Shown here: positions 17,847-26,223 of the stretch, piece by piece
How positions within the stretch are numbered: position 1 is the first letter of the stretch
How the letters are laid out: each line of letters starts with the position of its first letter
NCBI GenBank assembly: GCA_018817915.1
Contig: JAHISX010000052.1
Location: forward strand, 1-35,312
DNA from: Bacillota bacterium
GTDB taxonomy: Bacteria > Bacillota_I > Bacilli_A > Acholeplasmatales > Acholeplasmataceae
DNA length: 35,312 nt
Reading direction: 5' to 3'
Position numbers and translations under genes: made by a program
Notes under the pieces: generated by a model
The model's database searches: none
The model's input: only the letters and a program-made list of their open reading frames with translations
Told to the model about the DNA's origin: nothing

Positions 17847-18723
17847 TAAAATGAACCGTCCGGCTTGGTTTATCGTTCCATATTGGACATTATTCTTTTT
17901 CTTTGTTGTTGTACCAGTACTTGCAGCTGTTTTCTTGTCATTCACATATTTTAATGCTATTCAAGCACCAACTTTTGTTGGAATCACAAACTATATTGAA
18001 CTGATCACAATGGATACAGTTTTCATGCAGTATGTTTTGTCAAACACACTGAAGTTCGCTTTAATTGTTGGACCAGTAGGTTATTTATTATCATTTTTGC
18101 TTGCATGGATGCTTGCACAGATACCTTCAAAAGCTAGAACTGTTTTAGCAATCATTTTATATTCCCCATCACTCACAATGGGTGTTGCAATGGCTTCCAT
18201 GTGGAGAATCATATTCTCTGATGATTCACAGGGTTATCTCAACAGTTTACTTCTTAACTGGGGAATTATCTTAGAACCAATTCAATTCTTGCAATCACCT
18301 CAATACCTAATGACCATTATGATTGTTGTCTCTTTATGGAGTAGTATGGGGGTCGGATTTTTAGCGATGCTAGCTGGGGTGCTCAATATTGATCAAACAC
18401 TCTATGAAGCCGCTTATATGGATGGTATTAAAAATAGAGCTCAAGAAATTTTCTATATTACCATTCCTTCAATGAAACCACAAATGCTCTTCGGGGCGGT
18501 TATGGCAGTCGTTACAACCTTTCAAGCAGGTGGTATCGGTGTCGCCTTATCTGGGTCAAACCCGACACCGCAATATGCTGGACAATTAATTGTAAATCAT
18601 ATTGAGGATTTTGGATTCATCAGGTACATGATGGGTTACGCAGCAACAATCAGCGTCATCTTATTATTGATGGTTTACTTCATTTCAAAAGTTACTTGGC
18701 GCATACTAGGGGAAAGGGAGTAA
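17836..18723 (+). CDS. ABC sugar permease, MalF-type, pair 1
   Basis: The 295-residue protein has about six transmembrane helices and the cytoplasmic EAA loop that docks the ATPase ([20 protein letters not shown], near residue 195). It lacks the long periplasmic loop of enterobacterial MalF, as usual in Gram-positives. The ATG lies in the overlap with the preceding gene, after GGAGG at 17828-17832. The partner permease starts four bases after its stop. Confidence 0.92.
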   Translation: MMISKMNRPAWFIVPYWTLFFFFVVVPVLAAVFLSFTYFNAIQAPTFVGITNYIELITMDTVFMQYVLSNTLKFALIVGPVGYLLSFLLAWMLAQIPSKARTVLAIILYSPSLTMGVAMASMWRIIFSDDSQGYLNSLLLNWGIILEPIQFLQSPQYLMTIMIVVSLWSSMGVGFLAMLAGVLNIDQTLYEAAYMDGIKNRAQEIFYITIPSMKPQMLFGAVMAVVTTFQAGGIGVALSGSNPTPQYAGQLIVNHIEDFGFIRYMMGYAATISVILLLMVYFISKVTWRILGERE

Positions 18724-18727
18724 TCAT

Positions 18728-19609
18728 ATGGCTAGAAATTCATTTCAAGGCACAAAGATAAATCCTGCTCATTTTGACCGTAGCCAGATTCCATTCTTTG
18801 CATTCCTTATTCCATTTTCAGTATTGATGCTTTTACCTATTATATTTATTGTCAACCATGCATTCAAACCACAAAGTGAGCTTTTTGCTTACCCACCAAA
18901 GTTCTTTGTTAGAAGACCAACATTGGATAATTTTCAAGAATTATCTCGGATTGTATCTGCATCTGGTGTTCCATTCTCAAGATATTTGGTTAACAGTTTG
19001 TTTGTGACAATTATCGGTGTTACACTCGCGATATTCATTACCGCCTTTTCAGCATATGCTTTATCCAAGTTGAAGTTTAAGGGAAAGAAATTCCTATTTG
19101 AACTGAACACATTGGCTTTAATGTTTGTTCCTATCGCAGTTCAAATTCCTAGATACTTAATTATTGCTAAGTCGGGTTTAATTGATACCTATTGGGCTCA
19201 TATTTTACCCGTTATTGTCATGCCAGTTGCGATGTTCTTGATTAAACAATTTATCGATCAAACACCGAACGAATTGATTGAATCAGCCAAAATAGATGGT
19301 GCATCTGAGATGCAGATCTTCTTAAAGATTGTCATGCCAATCATTTCTCCAGCGATTGCAACTGTAGGTATTTTAGCCTTTCAGGCGATTTGGAATGATA
19401 CGACGACTTCGGTCTTGTATATTAATGATGAGAGCAAACGAACGCTTGCTTTCTATATGATGAGCTTAACATCAGCACAAGGAAATACTGTTGCCGGCCA
19501 AGGGATGGCAGCTGCAGCAGGGCTTCTGATGTTTATTCCAAACTTATTGCTATTTATCATCCTTCAAAGTAAGGTTATGAATACGATGGCACATTCGGGT
19601 ATCAAATAA
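18728..19609 (+). CDS. ABC sugar permease, MalG-type, pair 1
   Basis: The 293-residue, six-helix protein has the EAA loop ESAKIDGASEMQIFLKIVMP (near residue 188) typical of the MalG/UgpE branch. Its last base overlaps the ATG of the NHL-TPR-Yip1 gene (ATAATG). It should form a heterodimer with the product of 17836-18723. No ATPase gene lies nearby. Confidence 0.92.
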   Translation: MARNSFQGTKINPAHFDRSQIPFFAFLIPFSVLMLLPIIFIVNHAFKPQSELFAYPPKFFVRRPTLDNFQELSRIVSASGVPFSRYLVNSLFVTIIGVTLAIFITAFSAYALSKLKFKGKKFLFELNTLALMFVPIAVQIPRYLIIAKSGLIDTYWAHILPVIVMPVAMFLIKQFIDQTPNELIESAKIDGASEMQIFLKIVMPIISPAIATVGILAFQAIWNDTTTSVLYINDESKRTLAFYMMSLTSAQGNTVAGQGMAAAAGLLMFIPNLLLFIILQSKVMNTMAHSGIK

Positions 19610-21642
19610 TGAAAAAATATATTATATTAATTATTTTATTGCTAACAATCTTCATTCCATCCCTAGAAGTGAAAGCAAACGGATTACCTTATCAAACCTA
19701 TACCTATTCAAGTGCTACTCATCGTTTTGTCTGGACACAAGATGCATATTTACCATTATCCATTAGCTACGACTTAGGTGGATTAACTTTGGATGCACCT
19801 AGCGATTTAACTGTTGATGACAATGATAATGTCTATATTGCTGATTCTGGAAATTCTAGAGTCATCAAATATAGTTTAAAAGATGATGTTGTCACAATTA
19901 TTGGTGAAGGTTTTCTTAACCAACCAACAGGTGTTCATGTTGGTTTAGATGGTAGCCTATATGTTGCTGACTTTGGTACAAAAGAAGGTTATCAATATTT
20001 ATATGATGAGTTAACAGATACATACACGTTAGGTTCAATCTATTCAAAACCAATCAATACACCGTATTTTACAGAAGCAGATGCATTTGATCCAACCAAA
20101 ATTATTACGGATCGTGGAAATAACGTTTATATTTTGTTGGCAGGTAATATCAACGGATTGGCTGAATTTGAAAACAATGGCAATTTCTTTGGATTCTTTG
20201 GAGGTAATACATTACCAAGTACTTTAGACAATATATTAAAATCAGTTTTATTTGATGAAACACAGCGTAGAGAATGGTTTAAAATGATACCAAAACCTGT
20301 TTATAATATCGCTGTTGATCATGATGGATTGATTTTAACTACAACAAAAGAAGAAAGCGGATACCTCAAACTCAATATCGCAAACTTTGTTTATAACAAA
20401 TCTGTATGGGGATTTGATAATGTAGAAGATTTATTTGTTGGTCCGTATAACACGATCTTTACAATTACATCAGATGGTTATATTACTGAATATGGTCCAG
20501 ATGGTTCAACTCTCTTTGTTTTTAGCGGTCCAGATACATACAATCAAAAAGGTTTGTTTAAATACCCAACAGGTGTTGCGGTAGATTCTAAGAGTAATAT
20601 TTATGTGATCGATCAGGAATCTTCTGCCCTTCAAGTATTTATTCCGACTGAATTCGCAAATTTAGTGCATTATGCAATCGAACTTTATCAAGAAGGAAAA
20701 TATGCTGAATCACTAGAACCATGGCAAGAAGTACTTAGAATGAACAGTTTGTTTGACCTTGCTAACAAAGGAATTGGTAATGCATATTTCGCAGAAGCTG
20801 ATTATGAAAGTGCAATGGAATATTATCTTGTTGCAAGAGATACTGATGGATATTCTAATGCCTTCTGGGAAGTAAGAAACGCCACACTACTTGATAGTGG
20901 ACAATTCATTGTTGGTATCTTCTTAAGCTTAATTCTTTTATATTTTGTAAATCGATTTGTCCATTTTATGGATTATGTCAAGAAACCTTTTAGTAAACTT
21001 AAGGCTTATTTAAATCAATTTAAACTCTATCAAGAACTCGTTTTCCCATTTTATATTATCAGACATCCAGGTGATGGATATTACGGTATAAAACGAGAGC
21101 ATAAGGGGTCCAATCTTTCAGCAACTATTTATTTATTGTTGTTCTTTGCTGCTTATGTTTACTGGATCTTTAAAACAAGTTTCTTATTTAATAACAATAT
21201 TCCATCAGAAATAAACATGTTCCAACAAATGACAACGATCTTCGTTCCATTCTTCTTATGGGTTATTGCTAATTATCTAGTATGTAGTATTCGAGATGGT
21301 GAAGGTAAATTGAGTGATGTTTACCAAGCGACTGCTTATACTCTCTTACCTATGATAATTACATTCCCAATTTTAACTTTCATTTCTAATGGATTAACTT
21401 ATAATGAAACATTTATTTATTCAACATTATTATTTATTGGTATTGCACTCACAATTATTTATATGATTATCATGGTTAAAGAAATTCATTTCTATGACAT
21501 GAAGCCAACCATTTCTAATATTTTAATTTCAATCTTTACAGCAATTATGATCTTGGCTGTGCTTTTCATCATTTATTTATTACTCAATGAAGTCTGGACC
21601 TTATTCTCAGATATTGTAAGGGAGTTGATCAATCGTGGCTAA
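19609..21642 (+). CDS. NHL-repeat / TPR / Yip1-like multi-domain membrane protein
   Basis: The 677-residue protein starts with a signal peptide (1-24, ending VKA). An NHL-type beta-propeller follows (about 50-350; APSDLTVDDNDNVYIADSGN, PTGVHVGLDGSLYVADFG, PTGVAVDSKSNIYVIDQESS). A short TPR segment (about 360-430; ALYQEGKYAESLEPW-like and NAYFAEADYESAMEYY) leads to one helix and then a five- to six-helix Yip1-like domain (about 490-670) with HPGDGYYGIKRE before it. The propeller would face outside. The gene lies between the two permease pairs and overlaps the next gene by eight bases, so it is probably part of, or a partner to, the importer. Its biochemical role is unknown. Confidence 0.8.
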   Translation: MKKYIILIILLLTIFIPSLEVKANGLPYQTYTYSSATHRFVWTQDAYLPLSISYDLGGLTLDAPSDLTVDDNDNVYIADSGNSRVIKYSLKDDVVTIIGEGFLNQPTGVHVGLDGSLYVADFGTKEGYQYLYDELTDTYTLGSIYSKPINTPYFTEADAFDPTKIITDRGNNVYILLAGNINGLAEFENNGNFFGFFGGNTLPSTLDNILKSVLFDETQRREWFKMIPKPVYNIAVDHDGLILTTTKEESGYLKLNIANFVYNKSVWGFDNVEDLFVGPYNTIFTITSDGYITEYGPDGSTLFVFSGPDTYNQKGLFKYPTGVAVDSKSNIYVIDQESSALQVFIPTEFANLVHYAIELYQEGKYAESLEPWQEVLRMNSLFDLANKGIGNAYFAEADYESAMEYYLVARDTDGYSNAFWEVRNATLLDSGQFIVGIFLSLILLYFVNRFVHFMDYVKKPFSKLKAYLNQFKLYQELVFPFYIIRHPGDGYYGIKREHKGSNLSATIYLLLFFAAYVYWIFKTSFLFNNNIPSEINMFQQMTTIFVPFFLWVIANYLVCSIRDGEGKLSDVYQATAYTLLPMIITFPILTFISNGLTYNETFIYSTLLFIGIALTIIYMIIMVKEIHFYDMKPTISNILISIFTAIMILAVLFIIYLLLNEVWTLFSDIVRELINRG

Positions 21643-24025
21643 AGTAACTAAGTATATTATTGTATTTATCTTGTTTACGATGCTAACAGCTGGTATTGTT
21701 TACGCTGCTGATGTTAATATTCCTCTTGCTGATTTCCAAACTGCAGATAACTATCCATACATTAATGAATTATTACTTGAAAGTTCTAGATATACCCAAA
21801 CAGATGATGTTTCTCCTCAAGTTTTAAATGATTATCATACTTTGTATAATTTATCTTATACAGATATCGAATTAGATACTTTAGGCTATGAACTCATGTT
21901 TGATACGAGTGAACTTCAAGTGTATTTTGAAAAAGATTCATTCTCAATCATGATCAAAAACAAAGAAACTGGATATTTTTGGTCCTCAAGACCAGAGTTC
22001 CAAGGTATCTCTGGATCAAGAGAAGATAATACAGCAAATAGAAATCTAATGAATTCTGGGTTGTGGGTTGATTATGTTAGAGCACAAAATATCACAACAT
22101 CGACGTTAACTACAGCATCCTTATATACGCTTGCTGAAGCTAAGTATCAAAATGATGCTTCTATAACTGTAGATAATCCAGATCACTTACGTCCATATCT
22201 ACTTGAAGCTGGCAGTTATTTAACAAGAAAAGTCTCAGTTTCAATTGAAAATCAAACATCAAATTCCTTTTCTGTACATGTTGATATTAAAGAAATTGAT
22301 GTGGCTTTCAATGTTGACATCAGTCTAAATCAAGGATCTCTAGAAGTATATATTCCGACGAACAGTATCGTTGAAGATGGAGATGTTTACCGTTTATTAG
22401 GCATTCAAGTATTTCCTTATTTAGGAGCTACTAGAGAAGCAAATGTACCTGGTTATATCATGATTCCAGATGGTATTGGTGCATTAGTTAGATTGAATCA
22501 ACGCCATAATACGTATTTCCAAGCACAATTTTATGGTGCTGATTTTGGTTATCAGTCTTCTACTTTACCACAATTGTCGATACCAATCTTTGGTATGGTT
22601 CATGAACCAGGAGAAAACGGATATTATGTTAATATCCTAGAAGGTTCTGAAAATGCTACTTTACTTGCTAATTTCTGGGGAGATAATACAAAATACAACA
22701 GAATCTCTTCAAGATTTAATGTGAGACAAATATACAAAAATATTATTAACAAAGCCGGTGATGGTAGTGATACCATATCTGATGAGTTAACAGCTTCAGA
22801 TTATAAGATTGCTTATCATTTCTTAGGTGGAGAAGACGCATCTTATGTTGGTATGGCAAAAGATTATCGCGATTTCTTAATTGATGAAGGTGTTTTAACA
22901 AGCAATGAAAAAGTTGTTGATAACCAAATTCCAATTGAGCTTTCATATATTATGTCTGATCAAGAACCATCATTCATTGGTACTGTAAAAGTGAAAATGA
23001 CAACAATTGATCAGGTGAAGGCAGCATATGATTCATTTAAATCAAATGGTATTGAAAATCAACAAGTGACCTTAATGGGTTGGAGCAAAGATGGATTTGT
23101 TTACCGTGAACCTTATGCAACACGTATTGCTGGAGAAAATGATTATGAAGATCTTGCGCAATATATCACTGAAGATGGTAACACAGTCTATCTAGAAAAT
23201 GATTATGTGTTCTCATCTGAAAATTCATCACGTGTTCTATATAATCGTGATGTTGCTAAAAACTTGTCAAAATTAAAGATGGTTATTAATAGACGCTCAT
23301 TAAATGGACAAGTTTTAGATTTATATTTACTTTATCCAAATCGTAGTTATTCACTTGCAAAAGATGATATTAATTTCTTTGATGATCTTGGTGTTTCTGG
23401 TCTTTCAATGAATTCTATGGGTTCTGTACTCTATAGCTATTATGATGGAGAAAACTACGAAAGAAGCGATAGCATCACTTATTATCAAGCATTAGCTGAT
23501 CTATATGATTCTTTAACACTTTCTAGACCTAATGTTTATTTATACAGTTATATCGATGGCTATATGAATTTACCAATCACAAATAGCCAGTATGATTATT
23601 ATACTGACCTAGTTCCTATAATCCCAATCATTCTTAAAGGTAGTATTTCTTATTACACACCTTATTTGAATTTTAATGCACTTGCAGAAGATCGTTATTT
23701 AACGATGGTAGATTTCGGTGTAAATCCAAGTTATATATTAACTTATCAGCCTACTTACGAGATGCGTTATACTTATGCTAGTGTCTACTATACAACAACA
23801 CTTTCTGATTATGAAGCACAGATTTTAGATACTTATCATTATGTTAATGACGCATTGAAGTATGTCGTCAATGCTTATGTTGTTGATCGAGCGATCATTG
23901 AAACAGGATTAGCGTTAGTTACATATTCTAATGGTGTATCTATCTATATCAACTACAATTATGTAGAGCTCACACACTTAACCAATCAAATTCCAGCCCG
24001 TAGCTATAAGGTGGTGGAATCATGA
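21635..24025 (+). CDS. Exported DUF5696-like protein of the importer locus
   Basis: The 796-residue protein starts at GTG 21635 after AAGGGAG (21617-21623) and has a signal peptide ending near AYA/AD (residue 25). Residues about 85-130 (VYFEKDSFSIMIKNKETGYF, then WSSRP) recall the DUF5696 family of Firmicutes carbohydrate loci; I have not verified this. The middle contains a barrel-like stretch with conserved-looking acidic and Tyr motifs (TLMGWSKDGFVYREP, LSMNSMGSVLYSYYDGENYE) that could be a glycosidase-type (beta/alpha)8 fold, with no recognised catalytic pair. It overlaps its neighbours on both sides by four to eight bases. It is likely an extracellular accessory of the transporter or an unassigned glucan-acting enzyme. 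Confidence 0.65.
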   Translation: MAKVTKYIIVFILFTMLTAGIVYAADVNIPLADFQTADNYPYINELLLESSRYTQTDDVSPQVLNDYHTLYNLSYTDIELDTLGYELMFDTSELQVYFEKDSFSIMIKNKETGYFWSSRPEFQGISGSREDNTANRNLMNSGLWVDYVRAQNITTSTLTTASLYTLAEAKYQNDASITVDNPDHLRPYLLEAGSYLTRKVSVSIENQTSNSFSVHVDIKEIDVAFNVDISLNQGSLEVYIPTNSIVEDGDVYRLLGIQVFPYLGATREANVPGYIMIPDGIGALVRLNQRHNTYFQAQFYGADFGYQSSTLPQLSIPIFGMVHEPGENGYYVNILEGSENATLLANFWGDNTKYNRISSRFNVRQIYKNIINKAGDGSDTISDELTASDYKIAYHFLGGEDASYVGMAKDYRDFLIDEGVLTSNEKVVDNQIPIELSYIMSDQEPSFIGTVKVKMTTIDQVKAAYDSFKSNGIENQQVTLMGWSKDGFVYREPYATRIAGENDYEDLAQYITEDGNTVYLENDYVFSSENSSRVLYNRDVAKNLSKLKMVINRRSLNGQVLDLYLLYPNRSYSLAKDDINFFDDLGVSGLSMNSMGSVLYSYYDGENYERSDSITYYQALADLYDSLTLSRPNVYLYSYIDGYMNLPITNSQYDYYTDLVPIIPIILKGSISYYTPYLNFNALAEDRYLTMVDFGVNPSYILTYQPTYEMRYTYASVYYTTTLSDYEAQILDTYHYVNDALKYVVNAYVVDRAIIETGLALVTYSNGVSIYINYNYVELTHLTNQIPARSYKVVES

Positions 24026-25275
24026 GAAAGATTAAAGGTCAAATCCGTGCAATAGGTAAAAAAATTGCATCGTTTTTTGATAATGCTTATAAAATAATTA
24101 TTAAATTATTTAGAAATAAAGTATTTGTTGTTTTGAGGAAAATAGGGTACGTATGTGTACATAATTTTATCATAAGATCTGTGGATCAATATATCATATT
24201 TTTCAGTTTTATTAAGATCAAAAAATCAGTTTTTCATTACATATTCACCCTTAGCTTTATCGCAAGAAGAGTTGGCGAAAATGTTGTCTTCTTTGGCTTT
24301 ATTAAAGTTAAAAAAACAAAAGTAAAATACATCCTTACTCTAAAATTCATTGCACAACAAGTTGGATTGTATCTCATCATTTTCGGATTTATCAAAATTA
24401 GAATTACACGCAAGAGAAGAGAAGCTTTTATTGGTTACATGTTTATTCTTTTGTGGCTTTTAGGTTATTTGGTCTTCACTTTGTATCCAATGTTTTATTC
24501 CCTATATTTAAGTTTCCATGAAGCTTATTATAGTTTACAAGATGGTGTTGTAACGACTTACTTAGGATTTCAAAACTACTTAAATGTATTTAGAAGTCAA
24601 GTCTTATTACCATTATTTGCATCTTATTTAGGAAAGATGATCATTGCAGTACCACTCGTCGTTGTCTTTTCTATTATGATTGCTGTCCTAATTAATAATC
24701 CAATTAAGCTTAAAGGCTTATGGAGAACCATCTTTTTCTTACCAGTTGTTATTTCAACTGGTCCAGTTATTGCTGAGTTATCCAATCAGGATGCGACATC
24801 TCTTCCTTCGCTTCAAGATAGTTCTGTTTTGCTCTATATTTCAGAAAATCTTGGATCATGGATTGCAAATCCGATTGAAACGCTTTTAACTTCGATGTTA
24901 CTGATCTTATGGTATGCAGGTATTCCTATCTTAATTTTCTTGGCTGGTTTGCAAAAGATTGATAGCTCGATTTATGAGGCTGCTTCAATCGATGGTGCGT
25001 CGCCTTGGGATCGTTTTTGGAAGATTACACTACCATCCATTCAGCCTTTAATCAGTGTTGCGATTATATATATTGTTGTATCTATGTCGCTATTTGTTGA
25101 AGCAGGTGGTATATTAGATATGGCGAAGTCTCATATGCTTGTTGGTGCTCCAGATTCGAATTTCTGGCATGGCTACGGGTATGCTGCAGCTATTGCATGG
25201 GTATATTTCTTCTTGATGGTAATCATCATGGGAATCTTTGTGGGTATAATGTCTATCCGCAGAAAGGAGAAGTAG
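24022..25275 (+). CDS. ABC sugar permease, MalF-type, pair 2, with repeated N-terminal extension
   Basis: The C-terminal part (about 132-417) is a normal six-helix MalF-type permease with the EAA loop EAASIDGASPWDRFWKITLP. The first 131 residues are an addition: basic and hydrophobic, with a 30-residue period. Units begin near residues 54, 84 and 114 and share FFxFIKIKK, YIxTLxFIA and a final VG; a weaker copy precedes them. Usual family length is about 290. The extension could form a cytoplasmic or membrane-surface amphipathic structure. The ATG overlaps the preceding TGA (ATGA). Confidence 0.88.
   Translation: MRKIKGQIRAIGKKIASFFDNAYKIIIKLFRNKVFVVLRKIGYVCVHNFIIRSVDQYIIFFSFIKIKKSVFHYIFTLSFIARRVGENVVFFGFIKVKKTKVKYILTLKFIAQQVGLYLIIFGFIKIRITRKRREAFIGYMFILLWLLGYLVFTLYPMFYSLYLSFHEAYYSLQDGVVTTYLGFQNYLNVFRSQVLLPLFASYLGKMIIAVPLVVVFSIMIAVLINNPIKLKGLWRTIFFLPVVISTGPVIAELSNQDATSLPSLQDSSVLLYISENLGSWIANPIETLLTSMLLILWYAGIPILIFLAGLQKIDSSIYEAASIDGASPWDRFWKITLPSIQPLISVAIIYIVVSMSLFVEAGGILDMAKSHMLVGAPDSNFWHGYGYAAAIAWVYFFLMVIIMGIFVGIMSIRRKEK
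24181..24429 (+). repeat. 90-bp period repeat coding the permease N-terminal extension
   Basis: Two full and one partial 30-codon units are visible at protein level (FFSFIKIKK, FFGFIKVKK, IFGFIKIRI). DNA identity is lower than protein similarity, so the duplication looks old. Confidence 0.7.
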
Positions 25276-25278
25276 CCG

Positions 25279-26211
25279 ATGAAAAAAATAGACTATAAGC
25301 ATTTTAAGACAAAAGCAAAACGCTACTTACTAGGAATGAACTTTGTTGATGGATTCATCTACAAAGTGGTCATTTATACTTTACTGATTAGTTTTAGCTA
25401 TATTTATTTGTATCCTGTGTTATTCATGTTAGTCAATAGCTTCATGAGTGTTGATGACCTCATCAACCCAGGGGTTAAATGGATTCCAAGTGCATTGCAA
25501 TTTGAAAACTATTCAAAAGCTATTCAAGTACTTGAACTCCCTAGAGCAATATTTTCAACAACGAGTTATGTCCTTAAGGTCAGTCTTTCTGTAACAATCT
25601 CATCAGCAATTATAGGATATGGGTTTGCTAAATTTAATTTTCCATTTAAGAAAATCATGTTTGTCCTCATGCTTGCTACATTCATCTTACCTTCGCAGGT
25701 AACGATGGTTGCAAATATGCTGGTTTTTAGAAATCTTGGTCTTATGAGTACACAAAGCTCAATGATTCTACCAGCAATATTTGGTCAAGGCATCAACGCA
25801 GCCATTTACATTTTGATATTTTATCAGTTCTTCAAGACAATTCCAGGTGTTTTAATGGAATCAGCAGAAGTTGATGGCGCATCACAGTTGAAAATATTTT
25901 TAAGAATTGCCATTCCTCTTGCTATCCCATCATTTATTATTGTCTTCCTATTTAGTTTTGTATGGTATTGGAATGAAACGTTTGTTACAGCGCTTTATGT
26001 AGGTGGTCAAGTGACGTTACCACTAAAGCTTCAAGCATTTAGAGCCAGTTACTCAACATTGTTCCCTCCAGGAACTCCTGGTAGTGAATTAAACGAAGCA
26101 ATTATGCTTGCAGGCAACATGCTCACTATTTTACCTTTGCTTGTCTTATATTTTATCGCTCAACGTTATTTCGTTGAAAGTATTGATCGCACCGGTATTA
26201 CAGGTGAATAA
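25279..26211 (+). CDS. ABC sugar permease, MalG-type, pair 2
   Basis: The 310-residue, six-helix protein has the EAA loop ESAEVDGASQLKIFLRIAIP (near residue 195) and a MalG-type C-terminus (QRYFVESIDRTGITGE). It starts three bases after the stop of its partner permease, with AAAGGAG before the ATG. It probably pairs with 24022-25275. Confidence 0.92.
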   Translation: MKKIDYKHFKTKAKRYLLGMNFVDGFIYKVVIYTLLISFSYIYLYPVLFMLVNSFMSVDDLINPGVKWIPSALQFENYSKAIQVLELPRAIFSTTSYVLKVSLSVTISSAIIGYGFAKFNFPFKKIMFVLMLATFILPSQVTMVANMLVFRNLGLMSTQSSMILPAIFGQGINAAIYILIFYQFFKTIPGVLMESAEVDGASQLKIFLRIAIPLAIPSFIIVFLFSFVWYWNETFVTALYVGGQVTLPLKLQAFRASYSTLFPPGTPGSELNEAIMLAGNMLTILPLLVLYFIAQRYFVESIDRTGITGE

Positions 26212-26223
26212 AAAGGAGATTTT

